Below the pieces are notes generated by a model, which was not told where the DNA came from, made no database searches, and saw nothing but the letters and a program-made list of their open reading frames with translations. 64,000 bases of DNA, taken from positions 1,302,001 through 1,366,000 of the forward strand of contig NZ_JQMM01000001.1 of NCBI RefSeq assembly GCF_000744735.1, given 5' to 3'. Position numbers and translations under genes: made by a program. This document shows, one piece after another, positions 27,575-37,849 of this stretch. Source of the stretch: Porticoccus hydrocarbonoclasticus MCTG13d (lineage in GTDB: Bacteria > Pseudomonadota > Gammaproteobacteria > Pseudomonadales > Porticoccaceae). Position 1 is the first letter of the stretch, and each line of letters opens with the position of its first letter.

Positions 27575-30382
27575 ATGACTGATTACAAAGCTACCCTCAA
27601 TTTGCCGTTTACCGAGTTTCCCATGAAGGCCAATCTGGCCCAGCGGGAACCGAACATGCTGAAATCCTGGCAGAGCGACGGGCTTTACGAAAAAATTCGT
27701 GAGCAGCGTCACGGCAGAAAAAAATTCATTTTGCACGACGGCCCTCCCTACGCAAATGGCGATATTCATATCGGTCACTCGGTCAATAAAATCTTGAAGG
27801 ATATCGTCGTCAAGTCCCGTACGCTGAGCGGTTATGACGCGCCCTATGTGCCCGGCTGGGATTGTCACGGACTGCCCATCGAACACCAGGTTGAAAAGAA
27901 AATCGGCAAAGCCGGCGTCAAGGTGGACACCAAGACATTTCGTCAGAAATGTCGGGAGTATGCGCGCCGTCAGGTGGATGGCCAGAAAAAGGATTTTATG
28001 CGTCTCGGCGTGCTGGGCGACTGGGAAAATCCTTATCTGACGATGGATTACCAGTTTGAGGCAAATATTATTCGGGCACTGGGCAAGATCATAGAAAATG
28101 GTCATCTGGTGCGTGGTTTCAAGCCGGTTTACTGGAGTGTGGTCGGTGCCTCAGCCCTGGCGGAAGCCGAGGTTGAATATCAGGACAAAATGTCTTTTTC
28201 CATCGATGTGGCGTTCCCGGTTGTGGATACCGAAGCCTTTTTGGCCCTCGTGGATAATGTGACCGGCGAAGGGCCGGTCGCAGTGGCCATCTGGACCACC
28301 ACGCCCTGGACGCTGCCTTCCAACCAGGCGGTCAGTCTCAATCCTGAATTGAATTATGTGCTGCTGCAGTGTGATGCCGGTGAGGGTGTCAGTCGCTTTC
28401 TGTTGGCCGAAGAGCTAGTGCCTGCCGTGATGAAGCGCTGGGGTGTGGAAGACTACCAGGTTGTTGGCCGTGTCAAAGGACAGCGGCTCGAGAATCAGCT
28501 GCTACAGCACCCATTTTATGATCGCCAGGTGCCGATATTACTGGGTGAACATGTCACCACTGAGACCGGTACGGGCTGCGTCCATACAGCGCCGGATCAC
28601 GGCATGGAAGACTTCGTGGTGGCCAATAAATACGGTATTGGCACACTCAATTATATTGATGATCATGGCCTTTTCCGCGATAGCGTGCCGCTGTTTGCTG
28701 GCGAGCATGTCTACAAGGCGGATGAAGCCGTTCTGGCGCAGCTGGAGCGGCGGGGCGTGCTGTTGGCCACCCATAAAATTACCCATAGCTACGCGCACTG
28801 CTGGCGGACCAAAACCCCGCTGATCTACCGCGCCACACCGCAATGGTTTATCGGCATGCAGCAGAACGGCCTGCTGGATAAAGCCCTCAAGGCGGTGAAG
28901 GACGTCACCTGGTATCCTTCCTGGGGGCAGGCCCGCATTGAGGGGATGCTGGAGAACAGCCCCGACTGGTGTATTTCACGTCAGCGCACCTGGGGTGTGC
29001 CGATAACCCTGTTTATTCACCGGGAAACCGGCGATTGGCACCCGCGCACTGCCGAGTTGATTGAGGTGGTTGCCCAGCGTGTTGAGCAGGCGGGCATTGA
29101 TGCCTGGTTTGATCTCGATGCTACAGAGTTGCTGGGTGACGAAGCTGCAGACTATACCAAGGTTACGGATACTCTGGATGTCTGGTTCGACTCGGGGGTT
29201 ACCCATGCCGCTGTACTGGATGCCCGCGACCAGCTCGCCTATCCGGCGGATCTCTACCTGGAGGGATCCGATCAGCACCGCGGCTGGTTCCAGTCTTCCC
29301 TGAAGACGGCCATTGCCATCAAGGGCAGTGCCCCATACCGGGCTGTTTTGACACACGGTTTCACGGTGGATGCCGATGGCCGAAAGATGTCCAAATCCCT
29401 GGGCAATGTGATGTCGCCCCAGCAGGTAGTCAACGATTTGGGAGCGGATGTCCTGCGCCTGTGGGTCGCAGCGACGGATTTCAGCGCGGAAATGAGCGTT
29501 TCCGAGGAGATTCTAAAGCGCACTGCGGACTCCTACCGGCGCATCCGCAATACGGCCCGATTCCTGCTTTCAAATCTCAACGGTTTCGATCCGGCTCGGG
29601 ATTTGTTGCCGGTCGAGGATATGCTGGAGCTGGATCGCTGGGCTGTGGGGCGAGCTGCCAGTGCCCAGCGGGATATCCTCGCCGCCTATGACAGCTACCA
29701 TTTTCATCCCATCTACCAGAAACTGCACAATTTTTGTGTCACCGATATGGGTGGTTTCTACCTGAATATCATCAAGGATCGGCAATATACCTGTCAGGAG
29801 AACTCTAGGGCCAGACGATCTGCGCAGTCGGCAATTTACCATATCGCCGAGGCTCTGGTTCGGTGGGTTGCCCCAGTGCTCAGTTTTACTGCGGATGAAA
29901 TCTGGCGTGTCATGCCCGGAGTGCGTGGAGAGTCGGTATTTATGGCGGAGTGGTGGTCGCTGCCACCCGCTGCCCCAGATGCGATTCCCGACAGCGATTG
30001 GGTGCTGATTGCCAGGGCTCGAAATGCGGTCAACAAAGTCCTGGAAGGCAAAAAAGAGACGGGTATCCAGAAGTCTCTGGAAGCGGAAGTAGTGCTGTAC
30101 GCGGACGATGCGCTGGCCAGTGCGTTGGGTAAACTGAAAGATGAATTGCGTTTTGTGTTGATTACCTCTGAGGCCCGGCTGGCACCACTCAGTGATGCAA
30201 ACGGTGCCGAACCTACAGAGCTTGAGGGTTTGTTTTTGCGTGTTGATCGCACGTCCCATGACAAATGTGTCCGCTGTTGGCATCACCGTGCCGATGTGGG
30301 TGCGGTGGCTGAACATCCGGAATTGTGTGGTCGCTGTGTGGAAAATGTCACAGGTGCCGGCGAACGGCGTCTGTTTGCGTGA
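27575..30382 (+). CDS. ileS: Isoleucyl-tRNA synthetase
   Basis: 935 residues, a class Ia synthetase. HIGH is at residues 65-68 ([13 protein letters not shown]). The CP1 editing domain includes [14 protein letters not shown] and [17 protein letters not shown] is near residue 604 ([14 protein letters not shown]). A C-terminal zinc finger has [12 protein letters not shown] and CGRC. The bacterial (mupirocin-sensitive type) architecture is kept. It lies between ribF and lspA in the widely conserved ribF-ileS-lspA order. Confidence 0.98.
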   Translation: MTDYKATLNLPFTEFPMKANLAQREPNMLKSWQSDGLYEKIREQRHGRKKFILHDGPPYANGDIHIGHSVNKILKDIVVKSRTLSGYDAPYVPGWDCHGLPIEHQVEKKIGKAGVKVDTKTFRQKCREYARRQVDGQKKDFMRLGVLGDWENPYLTMDYQFEANIIRALGKIIENGHLVRGFKPVYWSVVGASALAEAEVEYQDKMSFSIDVAFPVVDTEAFLALVDNVTGEGPVAVAIWTTTPWTLPSNQAVSLNPELNYVLLQCDAGEGVSRFLLAEELVPAVMKRWGVEDYQVVGRVKGQRLENQLLQHPFYDRQVPILLGEHVTTETGTGCVHTAPDHGMEDFVVANKYGIGTLNYIDDHGLFRDSVPLFAGEHVYKADEAVLAQLERRGVLLATHKITHSYAHCWRTKTPLIYRATPQWFIGMQQNGLLDKALKAVKDVTWYPSWGQARIEGMLENSPDWCISRQRTWGVPITLFIHRETGDWHPRTAELIEVVAQRVEQAGIDAWFDLDATELLGDEAADYTKVTDTLDVWFDSGVTHAAVLDARDQLAYPADLYLEGSDQHRGWFQSSLKTAIAIKGSAPYRAVLTHGFTVDADGRKMSKSLGNVMSPQQVVNDLGADVLRLWVAATDFSAEMSVSEEILKRTADSYRRIRNTARFLLSNLNGFDPARDLLPVEDMLELDRWAVGRAASAQRDILAAYDSYHFHPIYQKLHNFCVTDMGGFYLNIIKDRQYTCQENSRARRSAQSAIYHIAEALVRWVAPVLSFTADEIWRVMPGVRGESVFMAEWWSLPPAAPDAIPDSDWVLIARARNAVNKVLEGKKETGIQKSLEAEVVLYADDALASALGKLKDELRFVLITSEARLAPLSDANGAEPTELEGLFLRVDRTSHDKCVRCWHHRADVGAVAEHPELCGRCVENVTGAGERRLFA

Positions 30383-30386
30383 CCAG

Positions 30387-30893
30387 ATGCCAATGGTAAA
30401 TACCATGCAATCCCGTGCTGGCTGGTATCTCCTGTCCGTACTGGTCATTCTGATCGACCAGTCCACCAAATACTGGGCCTCGGCGTCACTGGTCTATGGC
30501 CGGGCGGTGGAGTTGCTGCCTATGCTGAACCTGACGCTGCTCCACAACCGGGGTGCAGCCTTCAGCTTTCTCAGTGATGCAGGCGGGTGGCAGCGCTGGT
30601 TTTTTACCGGTATTGCGCTGGCGGTGAGTATTTTCATTGTGCTTTGGATGGCGCGTCTGACCACTGGGAAAACCCTGCTGGGTATTGCACTGGCGTTGGT
30701 GCTCGGTGGCGCGCTTGGTAATTTACTGGATCGGGTGTTTCTCGGTTATGTGGTTGATTTTATCGATGTCTATTATTTGAATTATCACTGGCCCGCGTTC
30801 AATGTGGCGGATTCTGCGATTACAGTGGGTGCTATCCTGTTAATCATTGAAAGTCTATGCCATCGCGACCAGTCACATGAGAGGAAAAATTGA
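30387..30893 (+). CDS. lspA: Prolipoprotein signal peptidase (signal peptidase II)
   Basis: 168 residues and four transmembrane segments. The conserved blocks DQSTKYWA, NRGAAFSFLSD, GNLLDRV and FNVADSAI are present; the aspartates of the last two are the catalytic dyad. It cleaves diacylglyceryl-prolipoproteins in the inner membrane. ATGs at 30387, 30393 and 30405 are in frame; the first follows the ileS stop by 4 bases. Its TGA overlaps the fkpB ATG by one base. Confidence 0.97.
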   Translation: MPMVNTMQSRAGWYLLSVLVILIDQSTKYWASASLVYGRAVELLPMLNLTLLHNRGAAFSFLSDAGGWQRWFFTGIALAVSIFIVLWMARLTTGKTLLGIALALVLGGALGNLLDRVFLGYVVDFIDVYYLNYHWPAFNVADSAITVGAILLIIESLCHRDQSHERKN

Positions 30894-31360
30894 TGGTTGA
30901 TACCCATGAAACGGCACCTGTCACCATTGGGCCGGATACGAAGGTGACGCTGCATTTTTCGCTGGCGCTGGAAGATGGTTCGGTGGTGGACTCCAACTTT
31001 TCAGGTAAACCGGCAACCTTTGTGGTGGGTGACGGAAGTCTGCTGAATGGTTTTGAGTCTGCATTGTTTGGTCTGAGTACCGGTGATGAGGCCGTACTGG
31101 AGATTGATCCTGAGCAGGGCTTTGGCCCTCACAATCCCAACAACATCCAGCGTTTTTCAAAAGGGGACTTTACCGATGATGTTCAGCTGGAGCCGGGGCT
31201 GATGCTGTCATTTGCAGATGCCAGCCAGGCCGAGTTGCCCGGAGTCGTGGTTGAAGTGGATGATGAGCATGTCATGGTGGATTTCAATCATCCTCTCGCA
31301 GGCCATCAAATTACCTTCGCCGTAAAAATTCTTGATGTCATACCGGCGGTGACCCACTAA
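30893..31360 (+). CDS. fkpB: FKBP-type peptidyl-prolyl cis-trans isomerase (SlpA family)
   Basis: 155 residues: an FKBP domain ([44 protein letters not shown]) with an insert-in-flap region ([18 protein letters not shown]), as in the SlyD/SlpA group. It lacks the His-rich tail of SlyD. GAGGA precedes the ATG at 30893. Start and stop overlap lspA and ispH by one base each (TGATG and TAATG), so the three are translationally coupled. Confidence 0.93.
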   Translation: MVDTHETAPVTIGPDTKVTLHFSLALEDGSVVDSNFSGKPATFVVGDGSLLNGFESALFGLSTGDEAVLEIDPEQGFGPHNPNNIQRFSKGDFTDDVQLEPGLMLSFADASQAELPGVVVEVDDEHVMVDFNHPLAGHQITFAVKILDVIPAVTH

Positions 31361-32292
31361 TGGAGGTCAAACTTGCCAATCCGCGTGGGTTTTGCGCTGG
31401 CGTTGATCGGGCCATTGATATTGTCAATCGCGCCCTGGATATCTTTGGTGCCCCTATCTATGTCCGTCATGAAGTGGTACATAACAAGTTCGTGGTGGAT
31501 GCTCTCCGTGAGCGCGGTGCCATCTTTGTCGAGGAGCTCCACGAAGTACCCGATAATGTGATTGTGGTTTTCAGTGCCCACGGTGTACCCCAGTCTGTCA
31601 GGCAGGAGGCTGAGCAGCGGCAGTTGCGGGTCTTTGATGCGACCTGTCCGCTGGTGACAAAAGTGCATATGGAGGTGGTGCGTTACAGTCGTGAGGGCCG
31701 GGAGTGCGTCCTGATTGGTCATCAGGGTCACCCTGAAGTGGAGGGGACCATGGGGCAATATGATGACGCCAATGGTGGGCATATCTACCTGGTGGAAAAT
31801 GAGACAGATGTCAGTCAACTTGACGTCAAGGTACCGGGTAATCTGGCCTACGTTACCCAAACAACGCTGTCGGTTGATGATACCGCCAAGGTGATTGATG
31901 CGCTACGGAAGCGATTTCCCACCATTTCCGGTCCCAAAAAAGACGATATTTGCTATGCCACCCAGAACCGCCAGGATGCCGTAAAGCAGTTGGCGCTGGA
32001 GTGTGATCTGGTGCTGGTTGTCGGTTCGCCAAACAGTTCAAACTCCAATCGATTGCGAGAGCTTGCCGATCGATGTGGTGCCGATGCCTATTTGATTGAT
32101 AGCGCGCTGGATATCAGGCCAAGCTGGCTGGTTGGCAAAAAAGCCATTGGTGTTACTGCCGGTGCTTCAGCTCCGGAAGTGCTGGTTCGCGATGTTGTGC
32201 ACAAACTTGAAACATTGGGTGCGCGTCCACCGGAAGAGCTTCCCGGGGCCACTGAAAATATCAGTTTCTCGATGCCAAGAGAACTTCGCTAG
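31360..32292 (+). CDS. ispH: 4-hydroxy-3-methylbut-2-enyl diphosphate reductase
   Basis: 310 residues. The three cluster cysteines lie in [11 protein letters not shown] (Cys12), [12 protein letters not shown] (about Cys96) and [10 protein letters not shown] (about Cys194); [12 protein letters not shown] is the substrate-binding SxN motif. IspH makes IPP and DMAPP in the last MEP-pathway step using a [4Fe-4S] cluster. It ends the murJ-to-ispH gene run and is followed by a terminator. Confidence 0.98.
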   Translation: MEVKLANPRGFCAGVDRAIDIVNRALDIFGAPIYVRHEVVHNKFVVDALRERGAIFVEELHEVPDNVIVVFSAHGVPQSVRQEAEQRQLRVFDATCPLVTKVHMEVVRYSREGRECVLIGHQGHPEVEGTMGQYDDANGGHIYLVENETDVSQLDVKVPGNLAYVTQTTLSVDDTAKVIDALRKRFPTISGPKKDDICYATQNRQDAVKQLALECDLVLVVGSPNSSNSNRLRELADRCGADAYLIDSALDIRPSWLVGKKAIGVTAGASAPEVLVRDVVHKLETLGARPPEELPGATENISFSMPRELR

Positions 32293-32317
32293 TGAAATAG
32301 ATAAGTTATGAGCTAAG

Positions 32318-32346
32318 AAAAAAACCGGACATTGTCCGGTTTTTTG
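32318..32346. terminator. Bidirectional terminator between ispH and pilE
   Basis: An A-run, CCGGAC (32325-32330), the loop ATT, GTCCGG (32334-32339) and TTTTTT. It serves ispH on the plus strand; the pilE end lies 37 bases away on the other side. Confidence 0.88.
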
Positions 32347-32382
32347 TTTTGGAAAGGCTGTTTCAAGAACACAAAACCAGAG

Positions 32383-32781
32383 CTAGTCCTCCCAGTTGCC
32401 GGTTTTTTCCCCTCGGCTACTGAGTCCCAGGTTACCCTCCACAGCCTGGCCTCCCTGTGCCGTTGCCACGATGTTAATGCACTCATCCGTTGGCACGCCT
32501 GCGCAAGCTGCCGCACTGATCTGATAGTGTCCGTTTTCAGAAGGCAGGTTGGCGGCTACCGCGAAGCCCAGATCAGTCAGATCCGTCGTATAGGTCAGGT
32601 TGTTGATAAAATGGCGTTCCTGGGCCTGCATCACTTTATTCATCAGGGCAACGCCCTCGGTGCGGCGAGTCTCCCTGACAGTATCCATGTAAGACGGGTA
32701 CGCAATCATCGCAAGTAATGCGATGATTGCCACCACAATCATTAGCTCAATCAGACTGAATCCTTCTATACGCTGTTTCAC
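32383..32781 (-). CDS. pilE: Type IV minor pilin PilE
   Basis: A class III-signal pilin of 132 residues from a GTG at 32781. The leader KQRIEG is cut before FSLIELMIVVAIIALLAMIAYPSY (Glu5 and the hydrophobic helix). The C-terminal part has two cysteines (ACAGVPTDEC) for the D-loop, and the PilE family pattern GHYQISA is visible. The GTG overlaps the pilY1 TAG by one base (TAGTG); a TTG at 32799 would give a longer leader. Its location last in the minor pilin operon and next to ispH matches pilE of Pseudomonas. Confidence 0.9.
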   Translation of the reverse strand: MKQRIEGFSLIELMIVVAIIALLAMIAYPSYMDTVRETRRTEGVALMNKVMQAQERHFINNLTYTTDLTDLGFAVAANLPSENGHYQISAAACAGVPTDECINIVATAQGGQAVEGNLGLSSRGEKTGNWED

Positions 32782-35700
32782 TATTGATTTTCCCGCCAAT
32801 AGGTTCTGTAGATCTTGACTGTTGTCGGCAGTCCTTCGGGGCAGTTTTCACCCTCACATTCTGTATCAGTAACTTTTTCAGTTCCCACATAGAATTCTAT
32901 CGAGGTTTTACCATCTTCATCCGGCACAAACAGTGCGACGACTTCCGGTGGGTTACCCGGTTGCTTCAGGTTGATGTACTGGCTGGACAGTACGGTTTTG
33001 CCCGTGACAAAGTTCATGGCATAGAGTCGTCCACCTCCGAGATAACCGGCACCACAGGTGGTGTCAACCTCTCCGGTGCCTTCCGGGAGATAAGAGGTGT
33101 AAATGGATGTGCCGTCGATGGTCAGTGCGGGCCGCATGAATTTTTCACCCAGGTCGATAGCATCCTTGTAGAACCCGTTGGGTGCATTTGTCTGAGGATC
33201 GGCAGGGTCACTGTCGGGGCTGGTCATATCCAACAAATCATCGTTATCTATGCTGTTGTATACAACGTCGCCATCTTCGTCTTTGGGTGGACCGTACACA
33301 CTGTATTCAAAGATTGAGTACAGTCTATCGTCTATTGCAGTATTTTTTGGATGGGCCATATAGCCACTGCCAAAAGTCAGCACAAAGAAGGGTGCACGGC
33401 CTTTTTTCTGTGACAGGGATACAGTGGGTCCGACGTAAAAACGGCGGAATTCTCCAGCTTCGGCAAGGTTCGCAATCTTTCCACCCTGGGCGAGGTTGTT
33501 TGCCGAAGTCGTGGCACTATTAATATCAATGCGCCATACACTGCCTTGTATATCAACGCCAAAGATGATGTCGTCAATGCCGTCGCCATTCATGTCAGCT
33601 ATGGTCAGATCGCCGGGGATGCTGTTGCTCATTGGCAGATCCAGATTGTGAATATCCTCGCTGGTGTCGTTATTACCGGCGGACCAGAGTTTCTGGCCTG
33701 TAAGGGCATCTACCATATAAATGGCAGCGCCCGTATCACCCGTTGTCGGGGTATCCGCCGCATCGTGTGCTGTGTCATAGCCGCCACCGAAAATCAGCAC
33801 ATCTCTGGTAGTACAGTCTTCACCATCCCCGTCACAGCTCCAGTTTATGCGGCCACGCACCGGTTTTGACCAGGTTTGCCCCAGATCACGAAAACCTGGA
33901 CTGCCACCAAAAATGGTCCACAGAAGCTTTGGATTGTTAGTGTTGGTAATGTCCATGGCGTAGTAGTTATCACCGCCACGACGCATGCCAAAGTAGCTGT
34001 AAACATGGTCGCCATCTGAAGCATCAATAGTGATGTCATCGTCATCAGGGTTTTCTTCGCGCCAGATTGTCATGGGGCCATCGAGGCCATAGATTTTCGA
34101 GGCGTCGGGATCGTTAATGTAAGTGGCATGCTGTGTTTGCAGCTGATCCTGTGGAATGAAAGCGAACAGCTCTTCACCATTGCCGGTGTCAACGGCACGG
34201 AATGCGCCGTCATTGGAGGTGAAAAACAGCACATCTTCTGTGGTGTTTTCTTCAGAATCCCCGGAATAGGTAACCACGACCGGGCGGTTGTGGAGGGCAT
34301 CAGCCATGAAACGTGATGCGTCTATAGTGCTGCCGTTACCATTTTCATCGTTGACATCGACACCGAGTATCCATTTTATGAACTTGTCGCGCTCAGCCTC
34401 ACTGGCATCATCACTCAGACCATAAAACTCATTGGTAATGGTATCGTTGTCGAGCGCGATAATATTTTCTGTGCTGTTAAGCACAATATTGTTCGTGCTG
34501 GCGTCTCCCGAGACGGTGTAAACCAGCCGGCTGTTGGTGAGTTCATTGGCAGCCCCACCTTTTTTTACAGCATTGCCGTCGGTATTCTGGCTCCAGTAGC
34601 TGATCGCGTTGGAATGAAAATAGCCAGTGTCCGGATTGATGGCAATGGCGTCGTCAGAGCCGACAATGTCGCCGTCTGTATTGATTTTGTACTTCTTGAT
34701 GTTGCCGTGCCAGCGAGGATAAATATTCGGCTCAAAAATGGCAAAATAGAGTGAATCCTGGTGCTGCAGGCGATTGAAGGCATTCACAGACACTGCCGGC
34801 GCGGTGAATGTCGTGGACGTTGACAGAATATCCAGAATAATTTGGTTAAAGGCCGTTTTTAGCTGTTGGGAGGAGCTGGCCGTCAGATACTGTCCCTGTC
34901 CTTTATCCGCCGTTGTTTTGAGCAACTCCATCTCGTAGCCAAAATCGAAGGCTATGGTGTAGGTTCTGACGCTCTGGGTGCCGTCCAGCGTATCGTTGTA
35001 GTCATAGTTGGCCATATATTCAGCCATTTCATCGAGACAGGTGCGGTTCGACGTCTGGGCATCGTCAGAGTGGGAGCAACTGTTACCCGTCAGGTTCGAG
35101 ACAGTGTTGTCCCGGCCGTTATCTCGAAATGGGGTGCCATCGGTGAGCAGCACCACATAGTTGCTCTGGCAGGAGCTTTCGCCGATGGGTGAATTGTAGT
35201 AGTCGGTGCCGTTTCTTCGGGTCACTGCAGCGGGATCGCGGTTCCAGCCAGACCCGTAATCGACCGAATCGCCCTTGAAGTACCGGTGAGCTTCCCACAG
35301 GGTTTCATTCAGTGGGGTCCAGTCGTCCGCGGGAATATCGTCGATTTTGTCAATAATGGCGTCGCGGTCATCTTCAATATCTGAAAAATGATGCAGCACA
35401 TAGCCACCATTGCTGTAATTAAAGCGCATCAGGCCGAAATTCAGACCGGTAAAATTGCTGACAAGATCGGTGCCCGCTTCCTTCATGATATCGAGTTTTC
35501 TGCGATATTCAGAAGGGTTGGCTTGCAGGTATTCGTGATAATTGGCTGAAACGTAGAGTCTGTTATCGGTAATGCCGTTCTGGTTCCAGTTGATCTGGTT
35601 GCTGGTGGAGTAGGGGCCGTTATTACCGTCTCTGGCATAGCGATCAGAGGAGCTGTCGTCGATACCATGTACCCCGGCATCATCCCGGCACTCTACGGTT

Positions 35701-36176
35701 TTGTTCGAATTGCTGACATCACGCCAGTAGTTCACCGAAATGGTTTCACAGACCCTCCACCACCACCACCCCGTACACTGTTCTACAGTGCTCTCGTGCC
35801 ATTCGGCAACCCGTTTTCCCGCATAAACGGGGAGGTCGGGTGAGTCCGCCATGTGGTCTGTCATTGCTTTACAGCTGTTTCTACCGGGGTCTATGCTGAC
35901 GTTGCGGTAGCTGTAGTCTTCGTTGTGCACGTATATCGTGCCGTCACCCAGACCGCCGTAGTCGTAGTCGGGGTCGTAGGGTGGCTGGGTGAGAATTTCG
36001 TCATCCATACTGCCGGAGGAGTCAAAAATAAACAGCACGTTGGGCTGGAATTCCTCGGTTTCGGATAGGACCTCTTCGCTGAAGAAGATCTCTATATCGT
36101 CAGCCAGCAGTTGGTTGGAAACAGAGATGCCGGCAAGTAGCGGCAGGCCAAAGAGAATAAATCTGGTAAGTTTCAT
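32781..36176 (-). CDS. pilY1: Type IV pilus tip-associated adhesin PilY1
   Basis: 1131 residues (P. aeruginosa PilY1 about 1160). A signal peptide (residues 1-25) is followed by a VWA-like domain with FDSSGSMDD (Asp52, Ser54, Ser56 of the MIDAS) and LLTDGTPF. The C-terminal half is the PilC/PilY1 beta-propeller (residues 600-1050) with a calcium-type loop DMNGDGIDD near residue 860. An unusual CTGWWWWRVC (134-143), four Trp between two Cys, lies in the region after the MIDAS. The protein sits at the pilus tip, controls retraction and adhesion, and takes part in surface sensing. Its ATG overlaps the upstream small gene by four bases. Confidence 0.95.
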   Translation of the reverse strand: MKLTRFILFGLPLLAGISVSNQLLADDIEIFFSEEVLSETEEFQPNVLFIFDSSGSMDDEILTQPPYDPDYDYGGLGDGTIYVHNEDYSYRNVSIDPGRNSCKAMTDHMADSPDLPVYAGKRVAEWHESTVEQCTGWWWWRVCETISVNYWRDVSNSNKTVECRDDAGVHGIDDSSSDRYARDGNNGPYSTSNQINWNQNGITDNRLYVSANYHEYLQANPSEYRRKLDIMKEAGTDLVSNFTGLNFGLMRFNYSNGGYVLHHFSDIEDDRDAIIDKIDDIPADDWTPLNETLWEAHRYFKGDSVDYGSGWNRDPAAVTRRNGTDYYNSPIGESSCQSNYVVLLTDGTPFRDNGRDNTVSNLTGNSCSHSDDAQTSNRTCLDEMAEYMANYDYNDTLDGTQSVRTYTIAFDFGYEMELLKTTADKGQGQYLTASSSQQLKTAFNQIILDILSTSTTFTAPAVSVNAFNRLQHQDSLYFAIFEPNIYPRWHGNIKKYKINTDGDIVGSDDAIAINPDTGYFHSNAISYWSQNTDGNAVKKGGAANELTNSRLVYTVSGDASTNNIVLNSTENIIALDNDTITNEFYGLSDDASEAERDKFIKWILGVDVNDENGNGSTIDASRFMADALHNRPVVVTYSGDSEENTTEDVLFFTSNDGAFRAVDTGNGEELFAFIPQDQLQTQHATYINDPDASKIYGLDGPMTIWREENPDDDDITIDASDGDHVYSYFGMRRGGDNYYAMDITNTNNPKLLWTIFGGSPGFRDLGQTWSKPVRGRINWSCDGDGEDCTTRDVLIFGGGYDTAHDAADTPTTGDTGAAIYMVDALTGQKLWSAGNNDTSEDIHNLDLPMSNSIPGDLTIADMNGDGIDDIIFGVDIQGSVWRIDINSATTSANNLAQGGKIANLAEAGEFRRFYVGPTVSLSQKKGRAPFFVLTFGSGYMAHPKNTAIDDRLYSIFEYSVYGPPKDEDGDVVYNSIDNDDLLDMTSPDSDPADPQTNAPNGFYKDAIDLGEKFMRPALTIDGTSIYTSYLPEGTGEVDTTCGAGYLGGGRLYAMNFVTGKTVLSSQYINLKQPGNPPEVVALFVPDEDGKTSIEFYVGTEKVTDTECEGENCPEGLPTTVKIYRTYWRENQ

Positions 36177-36553
36177 TCTGCAATCCTCTCTCTGGGAATA
36201 ATTTTGATTTTTACCACATGGTCGTCTTCCTTGCGGTAGGTAAAGCTGGCGTAGTAGCCGCTCCAGGTCTGTAGTTCGGTAATGGGGCGCTCTGCACCAA
36301 ACGCGTTAATGAAGGTCGTTGTGCCGTCGAATGTGTAATGTTGCGGCTCACAATCGATTGAGCATTGGTCTGGTGAAGCTATCACTGTGCCCATCCCCTG
36401 AACGCCGTCAGTGGTTTTGATCTCAATTTTGGCTATCTCGATAGTACGAACGAGCTCCACCATGATTGGCCCGAAAGCCAGTGCCGTGTTGGCGGTGAGC
36501 AGCATGCCAAAGACCGCACCAATCAAGGGTAAAAAATAGTTTTTAATGTCCAT
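36173..36553 (-). CDS. Small secreted protein in the minor-pilin operon, unrecognised
   Basis: 126 residues. A signal peptide covers residues 1-26 (MDIKNYFLPLIGAVFGMLL, ending ALA before FGPIM). The mature protein of about 100 residues looks beta-rich and has one cysteine pair (CSID CEPQ). It contains GYYASFTYRKEDDHVVKIKIIPRERIAE at the C-terminal end. I do not recognise the family. It lies 20 bases after pilX and overlaps pilY1 (ATGA), with AAAAAGG 8 bases upstream of its ATG, so it is part of the operon. P. aeruginosa has a small protein, PilY2, between pilY1 and pilE; this one is on the other side of pilY1, and no gene stands between pilY1 and pilE here. It may be a functional counterpart, which is inference. 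Confidence 0.75.
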   Translation of the reverse strand: MDIKNYFLPLIGAVFGMLLTANTALAFGPIMVELVRTIEIAKIEIKTTDGVQGMGTVIASPDQCSIDCEPQHYTFDGTTTFINAFGAERPITELQTWSGYYASFTYRKEDDHVVKIKIIPRERIAE

Positions 36554-36573
36554 AGCGATAGACCTTTTTCGGG

Positions 36574-37089
36574 TTATTCGGTTGGTGCAAGTCGAACGAT
36601 ACCGCTCGTCTGACTTGAGCCAACGCCGGTGTTATCAAGTTCGACGATGCTGTTAAGTTCAAAATAATAGGCACTATTGGCAGTGGCGGAACCGATGGTG
36701 GAGCCGGTAACTTGTCCCAACCCCTCTTCCAGATAAACAACGGATGCTGATTGAGCAAAAGGATTGTCGGCCGATGTCTGGGTTAAATCGCCCTCAGGAA
36801 TCGTTGCCTCTCCTAAGTTCAACGCATCAGTGAGCAAGTCCTCACTGTTTTCATCAACCATTTTCCGATATTGACCATTCAGTTCACTCAATGCTGTGTT
36901 GAAGGCATTTAAACGTATCTGGCTATTGCGAACCATATTTGACTGAAAGCTGATATCGGTGGTGGTCCCTATACCAATAATCGTCAATATGGTGAGCATC
37001 ACCAGACAGACGATCAGCACAGCACCGTCCTGTTTGCGATCTGGAGCAGGTGTACCGCTCCGTATAGTCATTACCCTATTTTTCTGCAT
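36574..37089 (-). CDS. pilX: Type IV minor pilin PilX
   Basis: 171 residues. The PilX N-terminal domain is GAVLIVCLVMLTILTIIGIGTTTDISFQSNMVRNSQ, preceded by a charged leader ending KQDG. As in GspK and PilX relatives, there is no Glu at +5. The protein is part of the tip-priming complex with PilV, PilW, FimU and PilE. The ATG at 37089 overlaps pilW by 14 bases; an ATG at 37071 is also possible and would leave a short gap. Confidence 0.88.
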   Translation of the reverse strand: MQKNRVMTIRSGTPAPDRKQDGAVLIVCLVMLTILTIIGIGTTTDISFQSNMVRNSQIRLNAFNTALSELNGQYRKMVDENSEDLLTDALNLGEATIPEGDLTQTSADNPFAQSASVVYLEEGLGQVTGSTIGSATANSAYYFELNSIVELDNTGVGSSQTSGIVRLAPTE

Positions 37090-37849
37090 TGTTGTAGATC
37101 ACGTTGTTTAGAGTGATGGTGGTACTGTATACCTGCCGTTCGTGTTTGTCGGTCAGGGAGAAAGGGCCGGCATCCAGCAGTGTAAAGGTGCGTGTTTCGA
37201 CATTTCCGGAACCGATTTCCTGACCATTGTTAACCAGCACTGCAACTCGAATAGCGCTCACGGCTGCCCAGTCATCGACATCGTCAGCGGAAACGTAGGA
37301 AAAACCGCCGCCGGCTAATTCCACGCGGTAGAGAATATGCAAACTCTCTACGCCATCGACCAGCGGTTGGCCAACGCCAATCCAGCTGTTGCTCTCGAGG
37401 CTGAATCCGCGGCAGTTGAGGGCACTGATGCCATCGACTGTGTTCAGGTAAAAGACGTTGGCGATAATGTCCTCCGGACCGACAGTGTTGTCAGCGCAGT
37501 CACGGTCATTTTCCGGGTTGAAAACAGCCGCTATCTGATCGCCGGCAATCCCGGTGGTATCTTCGGTACAGGCGTTGTTGCCCGCGCAGCTTTCAGTGAG
37601 AAATGTCCGGTTTTCCACGGTTCCTATATCGGTAGTCTGATAATAGGCCTTGCTGAGTTCGCGACTCAGGAAATCCAGGGCAAACCGACCATTTTCCTGA
37701 ATTCTGGACTGGCTATCGGTGGTGTCGTAGAGTTGCTGGGATGCGAGCATCATCTGCAATGCCCCGACTGTAAGCAGCAGGCCCAGCGCCATTGCTACCA
37801 GTAGTTCTACCATGGAAAGGCCGTATTGTCGGGCTCTATCAGCGCTCAT
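37076..37849 (-). CDS. pilW: Type IV minor pilin PilW
   Basis: 257 residues. The prepilin leader ADRARQYG precedes LSMVELLVAMALGLLLTVGAL with Glu5. QENGRFALDFLSRELSKA is the conserved alpha-helical stretch of PilW/GspJ-type pilins. The long C-terminal beta domain has several cysteines (CAGNNAC, DCADN, LNCRGF). The ATG overlaps the pilV stop (ATGA). Confidence 0.92.
   Translation of the reverse strand: MSADRARQYGLSMVELLVAMALGLLLTVGALQMMLASQQLYDTTDSQSRIQENGRFALDFLSRELSKAYYQTTDIGTVENRTFLTESCAGNNACTEDTTGIAGDQIAAVFNPENDRDCADNTVGPEDIIANVFYLNTVDGISALNCRGFSLESNSWIGVGQPLVDGVESLHILYRVELAGGGFSYVSADDVDDWAAVSAIRVAVLVNNGQEIGSGNVETRTFTLLDAGPFSLTDKHERQVYSTTITLNNVIYNNAEK

Noticed and set aside
29570-30469. 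Long antisense ORFs opposite ileS and others (e.g. 1890-2420 opposite manC)
   Set aside because: They lie fully opposite conserved genes, have odd amino-acid composition and no homology that I recognise; shadows of the true frame.
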